Below the pieces are notes generated by a model. The model worked only from the letters and a program-made list of their open reading frames with translations. It had not been told where the DNA came from and did not search any database. Both the position numbers and the translations under genes were made by a program. From NCBI RefSeq assembly GCF_002811245.1, contig NZ_NIVQ01000001.1:124001-188000 (forward strand): 64,000 bases of DNA, in the 5' to 3' direction. Each line of letters begins with the position of its first letter. Within the stretch, counting starts at the first letter, position 1. Below, piece by piece: positions 35,028 to 45,181 of this stretch. The DNA comes from Vibrio salilacus (lineage in GTDB: Bacteria > Pseudomonadota > Gammaproteobacteria > Enterobacterales > Vibrionaceae).

Positions 35028-37064
35028 ATGCTACTTTCAATGAATCCGATCAAACTGTTTTTCTCGCAGCTTCTTACTCGTGCCTTGCAGCGAAACCATC
35101 GATTTGGGGTCGTGCTTAAAGGAAGCGAACAGTGGCAGAATCAAGCTATCGCAACCTTAATCCAACCGCTTAAGTCGGATGAGCTATTTTGTCTTGGTGG
35201 TGAAAGTCATCACCTAGCTGCCAAGCAGGTCGCTTTCAATAAAGGTCATCAACTGCTAGGCCAAGAGTGTCGAGTATTGTTGTGTGACATTCGTGATGGG
35301 TTTGACGCTAACAGTCTCAGCGCCGCGACAGGTTGTGTTCGGGGCGGGGGGCTAGTGATTGTGATTGCTAGCCAAGCCCAGCCAATCACCCCAGCCGAGC
35401 ACTGGCTGACGCGTGCACTGGAAAGCTTGTTGGTTTTAACGCCTAATACAGCGATGCCTGCTATTCCCGAAGCATTGTCTCCTAAAGTATTACCAGCTAA
35501 AGCAGTGTCGAGTGGTTTCCAATCTTATTCACAGCAGCAACAAGCGATTGATAAAATCATCAATGTCGTTGAAGGACATCGTAAACGGCCATTAGTGATG
35601 ACGGCCGATCGTGGGCGTGGTAAAAGCAGTGCGCTAGGTATGGCCGCCGCGCAGCTGATGCAAAATCGAAATATCCATATTGTTTTGACCGCGCCTTCGC
35701 TAGCTGCCGTGAAACCCGTATTTGAACATGCAGCACGGCTGTTGCCAGAAGCTGAGTTGACCAATGGTTCTATCCAATTTGAGCGCTCCACTCTTGAGTT
35801 TGTTGCACCTGATGACTTGTTATCACGCAACGTTGAGAGTGATTTTTTGCTCGTTGATGAAGCATCCGCTATTCCAATCCCGATGCTTAAGTCCATGGTT
35901 GAGTGTTATCATCGAGTGGTATTTTCTACCACTATTCATGGCTACGAAGGCTGTGGGCGGGGTTTTACGCTTAAGTTTCAATCTTGGCTTAAAGCGCAGC
36001 GTCCAGGCAGCGTCTTTATTCATCTTGACCAACCGATCCGATGGAACGTTAACGATCCGCTAGAGCAGTGGCTCTTCGATAGTTTTCTATTGAACGCTGA
36101 ACTTAGCCCTGTGTCATCGCTCTCTGGAGATGTGCATTTAACTCGTCTCGACAAATTAACCGTATTGGAACAACCAGAGTTGTTAGGCGCTTGTTTTGCG
36201 TTGCTCGTTAATGCGCATTATCAGACTACCCCAAATGATTTGATGTTGTTACTCGCTGATGATGCGATTCAACTGTATGGCTGTTTTGAACAGCAAGTGT
36301 GTATTGGTTGCCTATTGACGGTTGAAGAAGGAAGGCTCGACAACACGCTTATTGAGCAAATCCAACGTGGCAAACGTCGCCCTAAAGGTCATTTGGTTCC
36401 CGTAACCTTGGCCAATCAGTTAGGTATTGCGCTCGCTGCCGAGCAACACAGCTTGCGAATCATGCGCATCGCGGTCCATCCACAATGGCAGGGCAACGGC
36501 ATTGGACACAAGATGCTCACACAATTGATTCAGCAGACCGACTTCGACTATTACTCCACCAGCTTTGGCGCAACCGAAGAACTGGTTCGATTTTGGCGTC
36601 AAAGTGACTTTTTCCCGGTTAGGTTAGGGACTCAACGTGATCAGGCGAGTGGGTGTCATTCGATTGTTATGCTATATGGAGCGCCAATCTGGCGACAGCA
36701 AGCGGAACAATTATATCGACAAACGTTATGTTATGCGTTGAGTGAAAATTTTGCGTCACTTGAGATTGATGTCGTCCGTAGTTTGTTCAGCAATTATAAT
36801 GCTTCCGTTGATTTTCCTAGCGCTCAGGGCCTTATACAAAACTATATTCAAGGTGGAGCAAGCTTTGAAAGTGTCGCACCTATACTCGATTTATGGTGGA
36901 AACAGTGCCCGCAATTATTACAACAAGCAAGCCCACTGTTTATTTATCGTGTGGTACAAAGGCACAGTTGGCCACAATGTGCTGAGCGGTTAAAGCTAGC
37001 TGGACGGAAACAGGTTGAACTGACCTTTCGAAGCGAGTTGCAATCACTTATCCAACATGTTTAG
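35028..37064 (+). CDS. tmcA: TmcA, tRNA(Met) cytidine acetyltransferase
   Basis: The 678-residue protein has the TmcA/RNA-helicase-like order: N-terminal DUF1726, an ATPase with Walker A DRGRGKSSALG (about 195) and LLVDEASAIPIPML as Walker B, and a GNAT domain with RIAVHPQWQGNGIGHKML (about 480). It makes N4-acetylcytidine at the elongator tRNA-Met wobble base using ATP and acetyl-CoA. ATG 35028 is the first ATG of the frame; a TTG at 34992 overlaps the parAB2 terminator and is unlikely. ATG 35040 is an alternative. It has two parS2 sites after its stop. Confidence 0.95.
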   Translation: MLLSMNPIKLFFSQLLTRALQRNHRFGVVLKGSEQWQNQAIATLIQPLKSDELFCLGGESHHLAAKQVAFNKGHQLLGQECRVLLCDIRDGFDANSLSAATGCVRGGGLVIVIASQAQPITPAEHWLTRALESLLVLTPNTAMPAIPEALSPKVLPAKAVSSGFQSYSQQQQAIDKIINVVEGHRKRPLVMTADRGRGKSSALGMAAAQLMQNRNIHIVLTAPSLAAVKPVFEHAARLLPEAELTNGSIQFERSTLEFVAPDDLLSRNVESDFLLVDEASAIPIPMLKSMVECYHRVVFSTTIHGYEGCGRGFTLKFQSWLKAQRPGSVFIHLDQPIRWNVNDPLEQWLFDSFLLNAELSPVSSLSGDVHLTRLDKLTVLEQPELLGACFALLVNAHYQTTPNDLMLLLADDAIQLYGCFEQQVCIGCLLTVEEGRLDNTLIEQIQRGKRRPKGHLVPVTLANQLGIALAAEQHSLRIMRIAVHPQWQGNGIGHKMLTQLIQQTDFDYYSTSFGATEELVRFWRQSDFFPVRLGTQRDQASGCHSIVMLYGAPIWRQQAEQLYRQTLCYALSENFASLEIDVVRSLFSNYNASVDFPSAQGLIQNYIQGGASFESVAPILDLWWKQCPQLLQQASPLFIYRVVQRHSWPQCAERLKLAGRKQVELTFRSELQSLIQHV

Positions 37065-37094
37065 CCACAATCAGATGATTAATTCATTTGATGA

Positions 37095-37107
37095 TTTACA
37101 GTGTAAA
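37095..37107. repeat. parS2 centromere site (pair, left)
   Basis: TTTACAGTGTAAA, exact match, 31 bp after the tmcA stop. It is paired with another copy 43 bp further on, about four helical turns, so two ParB2 dimers would sit on the same DNA face. Confidence 0.9.
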
Positions 37108-37137
37108 ATGACGATAACAGCCCCAGAATCAGCGCAT

Positions 37138-37150
37138 TTTACACTGTAAA
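37138..37150. repeat. parS2 centromere site (pair, right)
   Basis: TTTACACTGTAAA, exact match; the only tandem parS2 pair in the window. The rest of the gap to 37433 is AT-rich and holds the che promoter, which I could not pin down. Confidence 0.9.
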
Positions 37151-37433
37151 TCAATCCTTTCCTTATCCTCGTATCATGTCTGAAGAATGATTTATATATG
37201 ACGACATTAAACATTATATGTATCAATAGCATAAATTTTTATTAGATAAAAAACTCAATTTAACTAGCTAATTAATAGATAAAAATAGTTATAACTATGT
37301 CTGTAATGAGAGGCTGCTCCCCAGATATGTCTATTGTATCGGCTTGCGTATTGTTGAAATGTTCCTACACTGCATTATAAGCAACACGATTAGTATGTGA
37401 TTAGGAACAATAATAAAGCAGCACGGTGATGAA

Positions 37434-37703
37434 ATGGAATATTTATTACCCGAGAACCTTGATATTTCGACGGTTCTTGATAGCACTAATTTATACCAAC
37501 ATTGGTTAACCAGCGACGGTTCACTAGCAATAGATGCGTCGAACGTTAAGCGAGTCGATGCGGCTGGCTTGCAGGCGCTCACAGCGTTGTTTGCTAGTGC
37601 CAAATCCAATCAAGTCACTATTCGCCTACTGCATCCGACGGAACTTCTCGTCGAAAGTATTACGACTCTTGGACTAAATAATCAACTTGATATTCATCAC
37701 TAA
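37434..37703 (+). CDS. STAS-domain protein at head of che cluster
   Basis: The 89-residue protein is a single STAS domain: LAIDASNVKRVDAAGLQALTALF holds the conserved loop before the helix, with Asp-Ala-Ala in place of the phospho-Ser seen in anti-anti-sigma factors (DSAG). It lies 14 bp before cheY, so it belongs to the chemotaxis operon. A scaffold or partner-switch role is inferred. The second STAS gene at 47444 keeps the Ser. Confidence 0.88.
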   Translation: MEYLLPENLDISTVLDSTNLYQHWLTSDGSLAIDASNVKRVDAAGLQALTALFASAKSNQVTIRLLHPTELLVESITTLGLNNQLDIHH

Positions 37704-37717
37704 GTTGGAGAAAGGAT

Positions 37718-38077
37718 ATGACAAAAATTCTTGCTGTAGATGACTCTGTTTCGATTCGCCAAATGGTGAGCCATACTCTGCGAGATGCAGGATATGAGGT
37801 CGAGACAGCGAACGATGGTCGCGATGCTTTAAGTAAAGTAACAAGCGCTAAATTTGATGTCGTTATTTCGGACGTTAATATGCCTAACATGGGGGGATTT
37901 GAACTGGTTAAGGCATTACGTGAAAAGCCTCAGTATAAGTTTATTCCAATTTTAATGTTGACCACCGAAGCCAGTACTGAAAAAAAACAACAAGGTAAGT
38001 CTGCTGGTGCGACGGGCTGGTTAGTAAAACCATTTAATCCTGACACGCTACTAAAAACATTAAAACGCGTAATTTAA
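37718..38077 (+). CDS. cheY: CheY-like response regulator
   Basis: The 119-residue protein is a lone receiver domain: acidic pair VDDS near residue 8-10, phospho-acceptor Asp in VVISDVNMP (about 52), Thr in MLTTEAS and Lys in WLVKPFNP. It takes phosphate from CheA, whose gene follows. Whether it binds the flagellar motor is unclear; cluster III CheY proteins of V. cholerae do not drive ordinary swimming chemotaxis. Confidence 0.93.
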   Translation: MTKILAVDDSVSIRQMVSHTLRDAGYEVETANDGRDALSKVTSAKFDVVISDVNMPNMGGFELVKALREKPQYKFIPILMLTTEASTEKKQQGKSAGATGWLVKPFNPDTLLKTLKRVI

Positions 38078-38128
38078 ACTTGAAAATAGTATATGTCGTC
38101 ACGACAACGTCACACGGTAGGGCGAATA

Positions 38129-40192
38129 ATGGCTTTAGACATGGAACAACTGCGCAAGATGTTTTACGAAGAATGTCGTGAAAATCTTAATGTGCTTGAA
38201 GAAATACTGCTGAATTTGCAGGTCGATCAGGTCGATGACGAGTCGATCAATACGATTTTTCGTGCTGCACACTCTATTAAAGGTGGGGCAGGGACGTTTA
38301 ACCTCCTTGACATCAGTGAGTTTACTCATAGTGTCGAAGCCTACCTAGATTTGGTCCGTAATCATCAGCGTCATCTCACTGCGCAAACGGTCGACTTGCT
38401 GCTCAAAAGTGGTGACTGTATTCACAATATGCTTGAAGGTCATGAACTGGGGAGTGAGGTTAATACCGAGCTCAAGCAGCAAGTTACGCAAGATCTGGTG
38501 GCACTGCTTGATGAACCAGCGTCATCCACTGACGAGGTAACGGACAGTAATGCCGAGCCGTCCGATGCTGTTGAAACCGATGCCAGTGAGCAGTCATGGC
38601 TGATTCATTTTGCCCCTCACCAAGAGATGTTTTTTAGTGGCAATGACCCATTAAGGATATTAAGGGAGTTGAATGAGCTTGATGAGAGTTGCGTGATCCA
38701 AGTTGACTGCTCTCGTTTACCCGAGATAGAAGCGATTGAATCTGAACTTTGTTATTTGAGTTGGTCTGCAACGCTTGGCGCTTCTATTGAACGAGAACAA
38801 ATAACCGAGATATTTGAATGGGTTGAAGATGAATGCGATCTCATAATTGAACGTCTTGAACTTTCCCCCACAGAATCTGGCGTAGAACCATTAGTTGAGC
38901 AAGAGGTTCTGGCAGGCAGTCTTGCTCCGACTGAGCAAAATACGGTGGCTAAGCCAGGGCAGAAAACGACCAAACCCGAATCTAGCGTTAGTTCAATTCG
39001 CGTCGATATTGATAAAGTGGACAGCTTAATTAACTTGGTCGGGGAATTGGTCATTACCCAATCGATGCTGACAGAAATTGGCAACGATTTTTCCTTGGAT
39101 AAACTGGATAACCTCAAATCCGGTCTCGAACAACTGTTGCAAAATAGTAAAGATCTGCAAGAGAACGTACTCAATATCCGTATGTTGCCAGTTAGCTTTG
39201 CTTTTAGTCGTTTCCCTCGTTTGATTCGCGATCTTTCTGGTCGACTTGATAAAAAAGTAGATCTGAAAATAAAGGGTGAACAAACCGAATTAGATAAAAC
39301 CGTGTTAGAGCGCATTGTTGATCCTTTAGTTCATCTAGTCAGAAATGGCATTGACCACGGTATAGAAGCTCCCGCTGTTCGAGTTGAAAAAGGCAAACCC
39401 TCTGCTGGGACGATAGAGCTCAACGCTTACCATCAAGGCGGTTCAATTGTTATTGAAATCAGTGACGATGGTGCCGGTCTCGATTGCGACAAGTTGTGGA
39501 ACAAAGCGCTGGAAAAAGGCGTATTGCCGAGTGACTCTCGCCGCGAAGAGTTTTCTGACAAGCAACTGATGAATCTTATTTTTGCTCCCGGATTTTCGAC
39601 CGCAGAACAAGTCTCTGATATTTCGGGACGTGGGGTCGGGATGGATGTTGTTCGACGCAATATCGAAGAGCTAAGTGGCCACATTGAAGTGGAGTCTGAG
39701 CTAGGGCGAGGTAGCCGTTTTATTATAAGTTTGCCACTGACATTAGCCATCTTAGATGGTCAGTTGGTTAGAGTGGGTGGCGAGGTCTACGTGATTCCTT
39801 TGCTCACTATTGTCGAGTCGATACAAATTGACCCTGAGAGCATTAAGTTAGCTTCAGGAGGCGTTGAACTTTACCGTTTACGTGACGAGAACATCCCGAT
39901 TTTGCGCCTGCAAGATGAATTGGAGATGGGCGTTAGCGGAAAGCTTGACCGACAGCTGATCTGCTTTGTCGAAGCGGCGGGGAATCGCGTCGGCTTGCTG
40001 CTTGATGAGCTGCTTGATCAACAACAGGTTGTGATTAAGAGCCTCGAATCTAACTACAGTAAAGTCGCTGGAATTTCTGGTGCCACCATTTTAGGTGATG
40101 GTTCGGTATCACTGATTTTAGATATTCAAGGTTTGATTACTGGCTTTACCCATCGTAGTAACGATTCCTCACACAATGGTTTGGCCGCTTAG
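38129..40192 (+). CDS. cheA: CheA, chemotaxis histidine kinase
   Basis: The 687-residue protein has the CheA order: Hpt domain with His48 in RAAHSIKGGAG, a linker rich in acidic residues, dimer domain (SSIRVDIDKVDSLINLVGELV), ATPase with NGIDHGIE (N box) and GRGVGMDVVRRNIEELSG (G boxes), and CheW-like P5 (about 560-680). The P2 CheY-binding domain is small or divergent. ATG 38129 is preferred over the earlier frame start at 38093. It follows cheY by about 50 bp. Confidence 0.95.
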   Translation: MALDMEQLRKMFYEECRENLNVLEEILLNLQVDQVDDESINTIFRAAHSIKGGAGTFNLLDISEFTHSVEAYLDLVRNHQRHLTAQTVDLLLKSGDCIHNMLEGHELGSEVNTELKQQVTQDLVALLDEPASSTDEVTDSNAEPSDAVETDASEQSWLIHFAPHQEMFFSGNDPLRILRELNELDESCVIQVDCSRLPEIEAIESELCYLSWSATLGASIEREQITEIFEWVEDECDLIIERLELSPTESGVEPLVEQEVLAGSLAPTEQNTVAKPGQKTTKPESSVSSIRVDIDKVDSLINLVGELVITQSMLTEIGNDFSLDKLDNLKSGLEQLLQNSKDLQENVLNIRMLPVSFAFSRFPRLIRDLSGRLDKKVDLKIKGEQTELDKTVLERIVDPLVHLVRNGIDHGIEAPAVRVEKGKPSAGTIELNAYHQGGSIVIEISDDGAGLDCDKLWNKALEKGVLPSDSRREEFSDKQLMNLIFAPGFSTAEQVSDISGRGVGMDVVRRNIEELSGHIEVESELGRGSRFIISLPLTLAILDGQLVRVGGEVYVIPLLTIVESIQIDPESIKLASGGVELYRLRDENIPILRLQDELEMGVSGKLDRQLICFVEAAGNRVGLLLDELLDQQQVVIKSLESNYSKVAGISGATILGDGSVSLILDIQGLITGFTHRSNDSSHNGLAA

Positions 40193-40201
40193 GGAGTTGC
40201 G

Positions 40202-40762
40202 ATGGACAGCATCAGCATAGATAAACCCCAACCCGAGCACAATGCGATGTCATCGCAAGTACACCTTACCGAAGTCGATGCTCTTAACGAAGCCGTGAGT
40301 AATGAAGTCAGTGAAAATGCCGACTTTTTGAGTTTTGAGTTAGCCAATGAACTCTATGGCGTTGATATCAAAGATGTTGAAGAGATCCGTGTGTGGGAGA
40401 AACCAACGCCTATACCACGTTCACCGAGTTTTGTGCTGGGCGTGATCAACTTGCGCGGCATGATCGTTCCGATCATTGATCTTCGAGCAAGATTTTCGGT
40501 CGGAGAGTGTCAATACCTGCCAACCACCGTGGTGATTGTACTGCGTTCCAGTGGTGATAACGATGACAAAATGATGGGACTGGTGGTCGATGCGGTCAGT
40601 GATGTCGTGAGTCAGGGGGACAATGTGCTGTCGCCGAGTGTTGGCGATTCATTGGTTACGCCATACCTTCAAGGCATTGTGAATGTTGGTGAGCGTGTAA
40701 TGTCTCTGCTTGATACGGATGAACTGCTCAATATTGAGCGGATTTTAAGGAACCCAATATGA
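40202..40762 (+). CDS. cheW: CheW coupling protein 1
   Basis: The 186-residue protein has an N-terminal 35-residue acidic extension and then a CheW domain: LSFELANELYGVDIKDVEEIR, PSFVLGVINLRGMIVPIIDLR and the C-terminal strand pairs. It bridges CheA and receptors. AGGGAG precedes ATG 40202. It overlaps the next cheW by 4 bp (ATGA), so the two are translated together. Confidence 0.93.
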   Translation: MDSISIDKPQPEHNAMSSQVHLTEVDALNEAVSNEVSENADFLSFELANELYGVDIKDVEEIRVWEKPTPIPRSPSFVLGVINLRGMIVPIIDLRARFSVGECQYLPTTVVIVLRSSGDNDDKMMGLVVDAVSDVVSQGDNVLSPSVGDSLVTPYLQGIVNVGERVMSLLDTDELLNIERILRNPI

Positions 40763-41223
40763 CTAAGGAATTCCTCAGTTTTTTGCTTGAAGACGAGGAG
40801 TATGCCGTGCCCATTCTCGATGTCAGAGAGGTCAGGGGCTGGACACCGGTGAGGAAGGTGCCCAATTCTCCTAACTATATGCAAGGCGTACTGGAAATTC
40901 GTGGCGAGTACATACCGATTGTTGACTTGAGATTACGCTTTGGTTTATCTGACGCCGAAATCAACGCGACAACGGTTGTGATTGTACTGAATGATCAGCA
41001 ACGTCATCCCCTGGGCATTATCGTGGATGGGGTGTCAGAAGTGTATTCACTGACTAATGAGCAAATAAAGCCATCGCCGCACGTCAGTGTCGATGTTGAT
41101 CATCGATATGTGCAAGGCATTGTTTCGGTACCCAACGGACATATGGTTCTAATTAATATGCAAGCTTTGTTCGATACAACAGAGCTCGCGCAACTCAGCC
41201 AAACGGAAGAGAGTTGGGCTTAA
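40759..41223 (+). CDS. cheW: CheW coupling protein 2
   Basis: The 154-residue protein is a CheW domain without extension: FLSFLLEDEEYAVPILDVREVRG, then NYMQGVLEIRGEYIPIVDLRLRFG. Two adjacent cheW genes are a mark of this type of cluster; one may form the CheW-only rings seen in some arrays. It overlaps the first cheW by 4 bp. Confidence 0.93.
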   Translation: MTKEFLSFLLEDEEYAVPILDVREVRGWTPVRKVPNSPNYMQGVLEIRGEYIPIVDLRLRFGLSDAEINATTVVIVLNDQQRHPLGIIVDGVSEVYSLTNEQIKPSPHVSVDVDHRYVQGIVSVPNGHMVLINMQALFDTTELAQLSQTEESWA

Positions 41224-41291
41224 TGCCAACGTAATGACAGTTTATTCGTTTTGGTACAACCTCAGATGAAATAACCAGTGAGAGGTAACTC

Positions 41292-43688
41292 ATGGCATTT
41301 TGGAATAGAAATACTGCGCCTGAAACTCAGTTTGTCGCCCCAACGCAGGACACACTCACGCAGGAGTTTGACATCGAAGAAGAGCAAGGCTTAAGCAAAA
41401 GTCAGCTTTTTTCTGCACTCAATGCGGCACAAACGGCATTGATGATGATCGATCGTGATTTCAACATCACCTATCTCAATAGCAAGTCACTTGAGTTGTT
41501 TAAAACTCATGAAGTCTTATTCCAATCCGTATGGCCAAACTTTAAGGCTTCTGAGGACTTTTTATTGGGATACTGCATTGACTTGTTCCATGCCAACCCT
41601 AGTCATCAGCGTCAGCTATTATCGAATCCGGCAAACCTGCCTTACATTACTACGATTAATGTTAAGGATGTCAAAATAGAACTTAATGTCGGAGCGATTA
41701 TTGATGAGTCTGGTGACTACGTCGGTAATACTCTTGAATGGTCTGATGTTACCGACAGTATTCGCAAGGAACAGGAATTGAGTCGTCTTCAAGCGGCGAT
41801 TGATCAAGCACAAACTGCGATGGTAATGATAGACCGAGATTTTCTCATCACCTATATCAACCAAGAAACGCTGAAGCTATTTGGCCTTCACGAAGCGACG
41901 ATGCGCAGTGTTTGGACAGGTTTTACTGCGAGTGAAGAGTGGTTGATGGGGCGTTGTATTGATGATTTTCACCGTAATCCGGCTCGTCAACGAGCGTTAC
42001 TTGCTGATCCAACGAACTTGCCTTTCAGCACCGACATTCAAATTCAAGATCTTAAGATCGAATTGAATGTTGCCGCTATTCATGACGCATCGGGAAATTA
42101 TATTGGCAATACACTTGAGTGGCGAGACGTGACTCAAGAGCGTGTTAAAGAAGAGGAAATTGGTCGCTTAGCCTCTGCGGTAGCTGGGATGACCACTAAC
42201 CTAATGATGGCTGATAAAGAAGGCATCATTACCTACTTAAATCCTTCTCTAGAGAACTTAATGCGCAGTCGTGAAAGTGATTTGCAAAAAGTTTTCCCCA
42301 GTTTTGATGCAAGTAATTTGGTTGGGAAAAATATCGATGTTTTCCATAAGAATCCAGGTCATCAACGTAACCTTATCGCCAATCCTGAGCGGTTACCTTT
42401 TTCATCCAACATTAGCGTCGGGGGACTCGAATTTAATTTAACCTGTATCGCGATGCACGATAGCCAAGGTAACTATATTGGCCCAGCGCTGCAGTGGATC
42501 GATATTACCGAGCAGCAAGATGGCCAGCGTCAGGTCGAGTCATTAATTCAAAAAGCCATTGCTGGAGAATTGACGGATCGTATTGATACCAGTGTGTATA
42601 ACGGCTTTATGCGTGAATTGGGTAACGGTATTAATAACCTTCTCGATACCATGGTTGCTCCCCTTGGACAATGTATTGATGTGATGAGTCAAGTTGCTGA
42701 TGGCAATCTCAATATCACCATGCCGGATGATAATACCGGAGAATTTGCTCGTTTATCCCACGCGGTGAATACCTCGATTGTGAATTTACGCAATATGGTT
42801 GAGAAAATCACTCAATCATCGGCACGCGTGGCAACCGCATCAACGGAAATTGCAGAAGGTAATAACGACTTGAGCCAACGCGTTGAAGCTCAGGCCTCTA
42901 ACCTAGAAGAAACCGCAGCTAGTATGGAGCAGATGACGGCAACGGTACGTCAAAATGCCGATAATGCCCGTGGTGCGAATGAACTGTCTGATGATGCAGC
43001 GAAAAAAGCCAGTAAAGGTGGAGAAGTGGTCGGTCAGGCGGTGTCGGCGATGGCAGAGATTAACACCGCGAGCAAGAAGATTGCTGACATTATCGGTGTC
43101 ATTGATGAAATTGCATTCCAAACTAACTTATTGGCACTGAATGCGGCAGTTGAGGCTGCCAGGGCTGGTGAGCAAGGCCGCGGTTTTGCGGTAGTGGCGG
43201 GTGAAGTACGAAATCTAGCGCAGCGCAGCGCGGCAGCGGCAAAAGAAATTAAAAGCTTGATTAAAGACAGTGTAGAAAAAGTGGATGAAGGTTCACGCCT
43301 GGTCGATGAGTCTGGTGCGACACTGAATGAAATCGTGGATGCCGTCGAGAAGGTGACTGAGCTGATTGCACAAATCGCCTCTTCTAGCCAAGAGCAGTCG
43401 ACAGGTATTGATGAAATCAATCGAGCGGTGGCCACTATGGATGAAATGACGCAGCAAAATGCGTCTTTGGTCGAGCAAACGTCAGCTGCAAGCCAATCTC
43501 TCAAAGATGAAGGTAAACAACTGCTCCATTTAATGAATTTCTTTGTCACAGATACGAATGTGACGACGTTTGAGTCAAAACCTGGTTCAGCAAGTCGAGA
43601 TACGAATATTAGAGAGATCAGAACACCAAAAGTCGCAAATTCGAGCTTCAAGCTGGAAGAGGATGGGGACGAATGGCAAGAGTTCTAG
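41292..43688 (+). CDS. Soluble triple-PAS methyl-accepting chemotaxis receptor
   Basis: The 798-residue protein has no membrane helix. Three PAS repeats (about 38-155, 165-275, 283-400) each contain an FHxNPxHQR-type motif ([30 protein letters not shown]) and end in a Trp motif ([21 protein letters not shown]). A HAMP-like link and a signalling domain with [26 protein letters not shown] follow. Repeats of this kind with the His and Trp recall the heme-binding PAS of Aer2-type oxygen receptors; that role is inferred. It overlaps cheR by 16 bp. Confidence 0.92.
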   Translation: MAFWNRNTAPETQFVAPTQDTLTQEFDIEEEQGLSKSQLFSALNAAQTALMMIDRDFNITYLNSKSLELFKTHEVLFQSVWPNFKASEDFLLGYCIDLFHANPSHQRQLLSNPANLPYITTINVKDVKIELNVGAIIDESGDYVGNTLEWSDVTDSIRKEQELSRLQAAIDQAQTAMVMIDRDFLITYINQETLKLFGLHEATMRSVWTGFTASEEWLMGRCIDDFHRNPARQRALLADPTNLPFSTDIQIQDLKIELNVAAIHDASGNYIGNTLEWRDVTQERVKEEEIGRLASAVAGMTTNLMMADKEGIITYLNPSLENLMRSRESDLQKVFPSFDASNLVGKNIDVFHKNPGHQRNLIANPERLPFSSNISVGGLEFNLTCIAMHDSQGNYIGPALQWIDITEQQDGQRQVESLIQKAIAGELTDRIDTSVYNGFMRELGNGINNLLDTMVAPLGQCIDVMSQVADGNLNITMPDDNTGEFARLSHAVNTSIVNLRNMVEKITQSSARVATASTEIAEGNNDLSQRVEAQASNLEETAASMEQMTATVRQNADNARGANELSDDAAKKASKGGEVVGQAVSAMAEINTASKKIADIIGVIDEIAFQTNLLALNAAVEAARAGEQGRGFAVVAGEVRNLAQRSAAAAKEIKSLIKDSVEKVDEGSRLVDESGATLNEIVDAVEKVTELIAQIASSSQEQSTGIDEINRAVATMDEMTQQNASLVEQTSAASQSLKDEGKQLLHLMNFFVTDTNVTTFESKPGSASRDTNIREIRTPKVANSSFKLEEDGDEWQEF

Positions 43689-44524
43689 CACAATCCGAAA
43701 AGACAGTGTCAGATGAGTTTGAGCTATCGGATAAAGATTTTAAATATATTCAGTGGTTCATGCACAAGAACGTTGGCATCTACTTTTCCGATCGTAAAAG
43801 AACCATGGTGTATGGGCGTATTAGTCGTCAATTAAGGCGGTTAGGCCTACGCCGCTTTAGCGATTATCGTCAGGTCATAGAGCAAGATTCGCAAGAACAT
43901 GCGAATTTCATCAACTGCTTGACGACCAATAAAACTCAGTTCTTTCGCGAATATCATCATTTTGATTTTCTCGAAAAGGTATTGATTAAGGAGTGGCAGC
44001 AACAAGGGCTGAATAAATTGCGTATTTGGTCGGCGGGTTGCTCGACTGGGGAAGAGCCCTACAGCTTAGTGGCATCGTTGCACTGGGCTAACGTGTTGGA
44101 ACATATCAAAGATGTGAAAATCTTAGCAACTGATCTTGATACTAAAGTACTTCGCCACGCAGAGCTTGGTATTTACGATAACGCGGCGGTGTCGAGTATT
44201 CCGGCGAAGTACCTTAAGCCATGTTTCGTTAAAGGGACTGGTGTGCAAGAAGGCAAGATAAAGAGCAGAGTCGGCTTGCAGCAGTTGATCGAGTTTCGTC
44301 AACTTAATTTATTGCAGAACTGGCAATTTAAGCAGGTGTTTGATCTGATCGCTTGCCGCAATGTGATGATCTATTTTGATAAAAATACCCAGCGGCAGCT
44401 ACTCGAACGATTCTACCAGCAGCTTAAGCCAAATGGCGTGCTGTTTTTAGGCCACTCAGAAAGTGTACCAGCGGATATGAATTTGTTTCATCACTTGGGC
44501 CATACCATTTATGTTAAAAAATAG
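43673..44524 (+). CDS. cheR: CheR receptor methyltransferase
   Basis: The 283-residue protein has the CheR N-domain ([21 protein letters not shown]) and a Rossmann methyltransferase domain: [19 protein letters not shown] binds S-adenosylmethionine, and [19 protein letters not shown] is the second signature. It methylates glutamates of the receptors. It starts inside the last codons of the receptor gene, so the two are coupled. Confidence 0.95.
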   Translation: MARVLAQSEKTVSDEFELSDKDFKYIQWFMHKNVGIYFSDRKRTMVYGRISRQLRRLGLRRFSDYRQVIEQDSQEHANFINCLTTNKTQFFREYHHFDFLEKVLIKEWQQQGLNKLRIWSAGCSTGEEPYSLVASLHWANVLEHIKDVKILATDLDTKVLRHAELGIYDNAAVSSIPAKYLKPCFVKGTGVQEGKIKSRVGLQQLIEFRQLNLLQNWQFKQVFDLIACRNVMIYFDKNTQRQLLERFYQQLKPNGVLFLGHSESVPADMNLFHHLGHTIYVKK

Positions 44525-44530
44525 GGGGCA

Positions 44531-45181
44531 ATGTTGCGAGATTCGAAATTGATACCACCACAATACGAAAACAGTCACTTTAACCGTTTTTATCACCCAC
44601 TAAAAGATAAACACATCGTTAAAGTGCTTCCTGGTGGTGTCTATTGTACTGACGCTGAGGATGAGTTGATCGCAACTGGTTTGGGCTCTTGTGTCGCGGC
44701 ATGTATCTGGGATTCTAAGCTGCATATTGGCGGGATGAACCATTTTCTATTGCCTTTTGATAGCAAATCACAGCTCAAATCTTGGCAGCCTGAAGAGCTT
44801 GTATCGACCGCATCTCGCTACGGTAGTTACGCCATGGAGATGTTATTTAATGCCATGCTTGAGCGCGGAGCACAACGTAAGTCGCTGCGCTTGAAGCTGT
44901 TTGGTGGTGCGCAAATGATGGGGCGCAATTCAATGATCGGCGAAAAGAATATCGCCTTTGTTCTCAATTATGTTGCACAAGAAGGCATGACGGTTATCTC
45001 GCAAGACTTGGGAGGATTAGAGCCAAGAAAAGTACTCTTCGACCCTGTTAGTGGGCAAGCATGGTTAAAAAGAATTCCATTTCCTGAAGTTTATCGTTTG
45101 CAACACCAAGAAGAACAATACGCTGACCAACTTGGTAAACAGAGCCATCATCAGTCTGATGACGTGGAGTTATTTTTATGA
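44531..45181 (+). CDS. cheD: CheD receptor deamidase
   Basis: The 216-residue protein carries the CheD core: [30 protein letters not shown] with the catalytic Cys in GSC (about residue 55) and His in GMNHFLLP, and LKLFGGAQM. CheD deamidates receptor glutamines and aids adaptation. It lies 7 bp after cheR and overlaps cheB by 4 bp. Confidence 0.93.
   Translation: MLRDSKLIPPQYENSHFNRFYHPLKDKHIVKVLPGGVYCTDAEDELIATGLGSCVAACIWDSKLHIGGMNHFLLPFDSKSQLKSWQPEELVSTASRYGSYAMEMLFNAMLERGAQRKSLRLKLFGGAQMMGRNSMIGEKNIAFVLNYVAQEGMTVISQDLGGLEPRKVLFDPVSGQAWLKRIPFPEVYRLQHQEEQYADQLGKQSHHQSDDVELFL

Noticed and set aside
38752-39315. 187-aa minus-strand ORF opposite cheA
   Set aside because: Antisense shadow of cheA; Ser/Arg-rich and without motifs.
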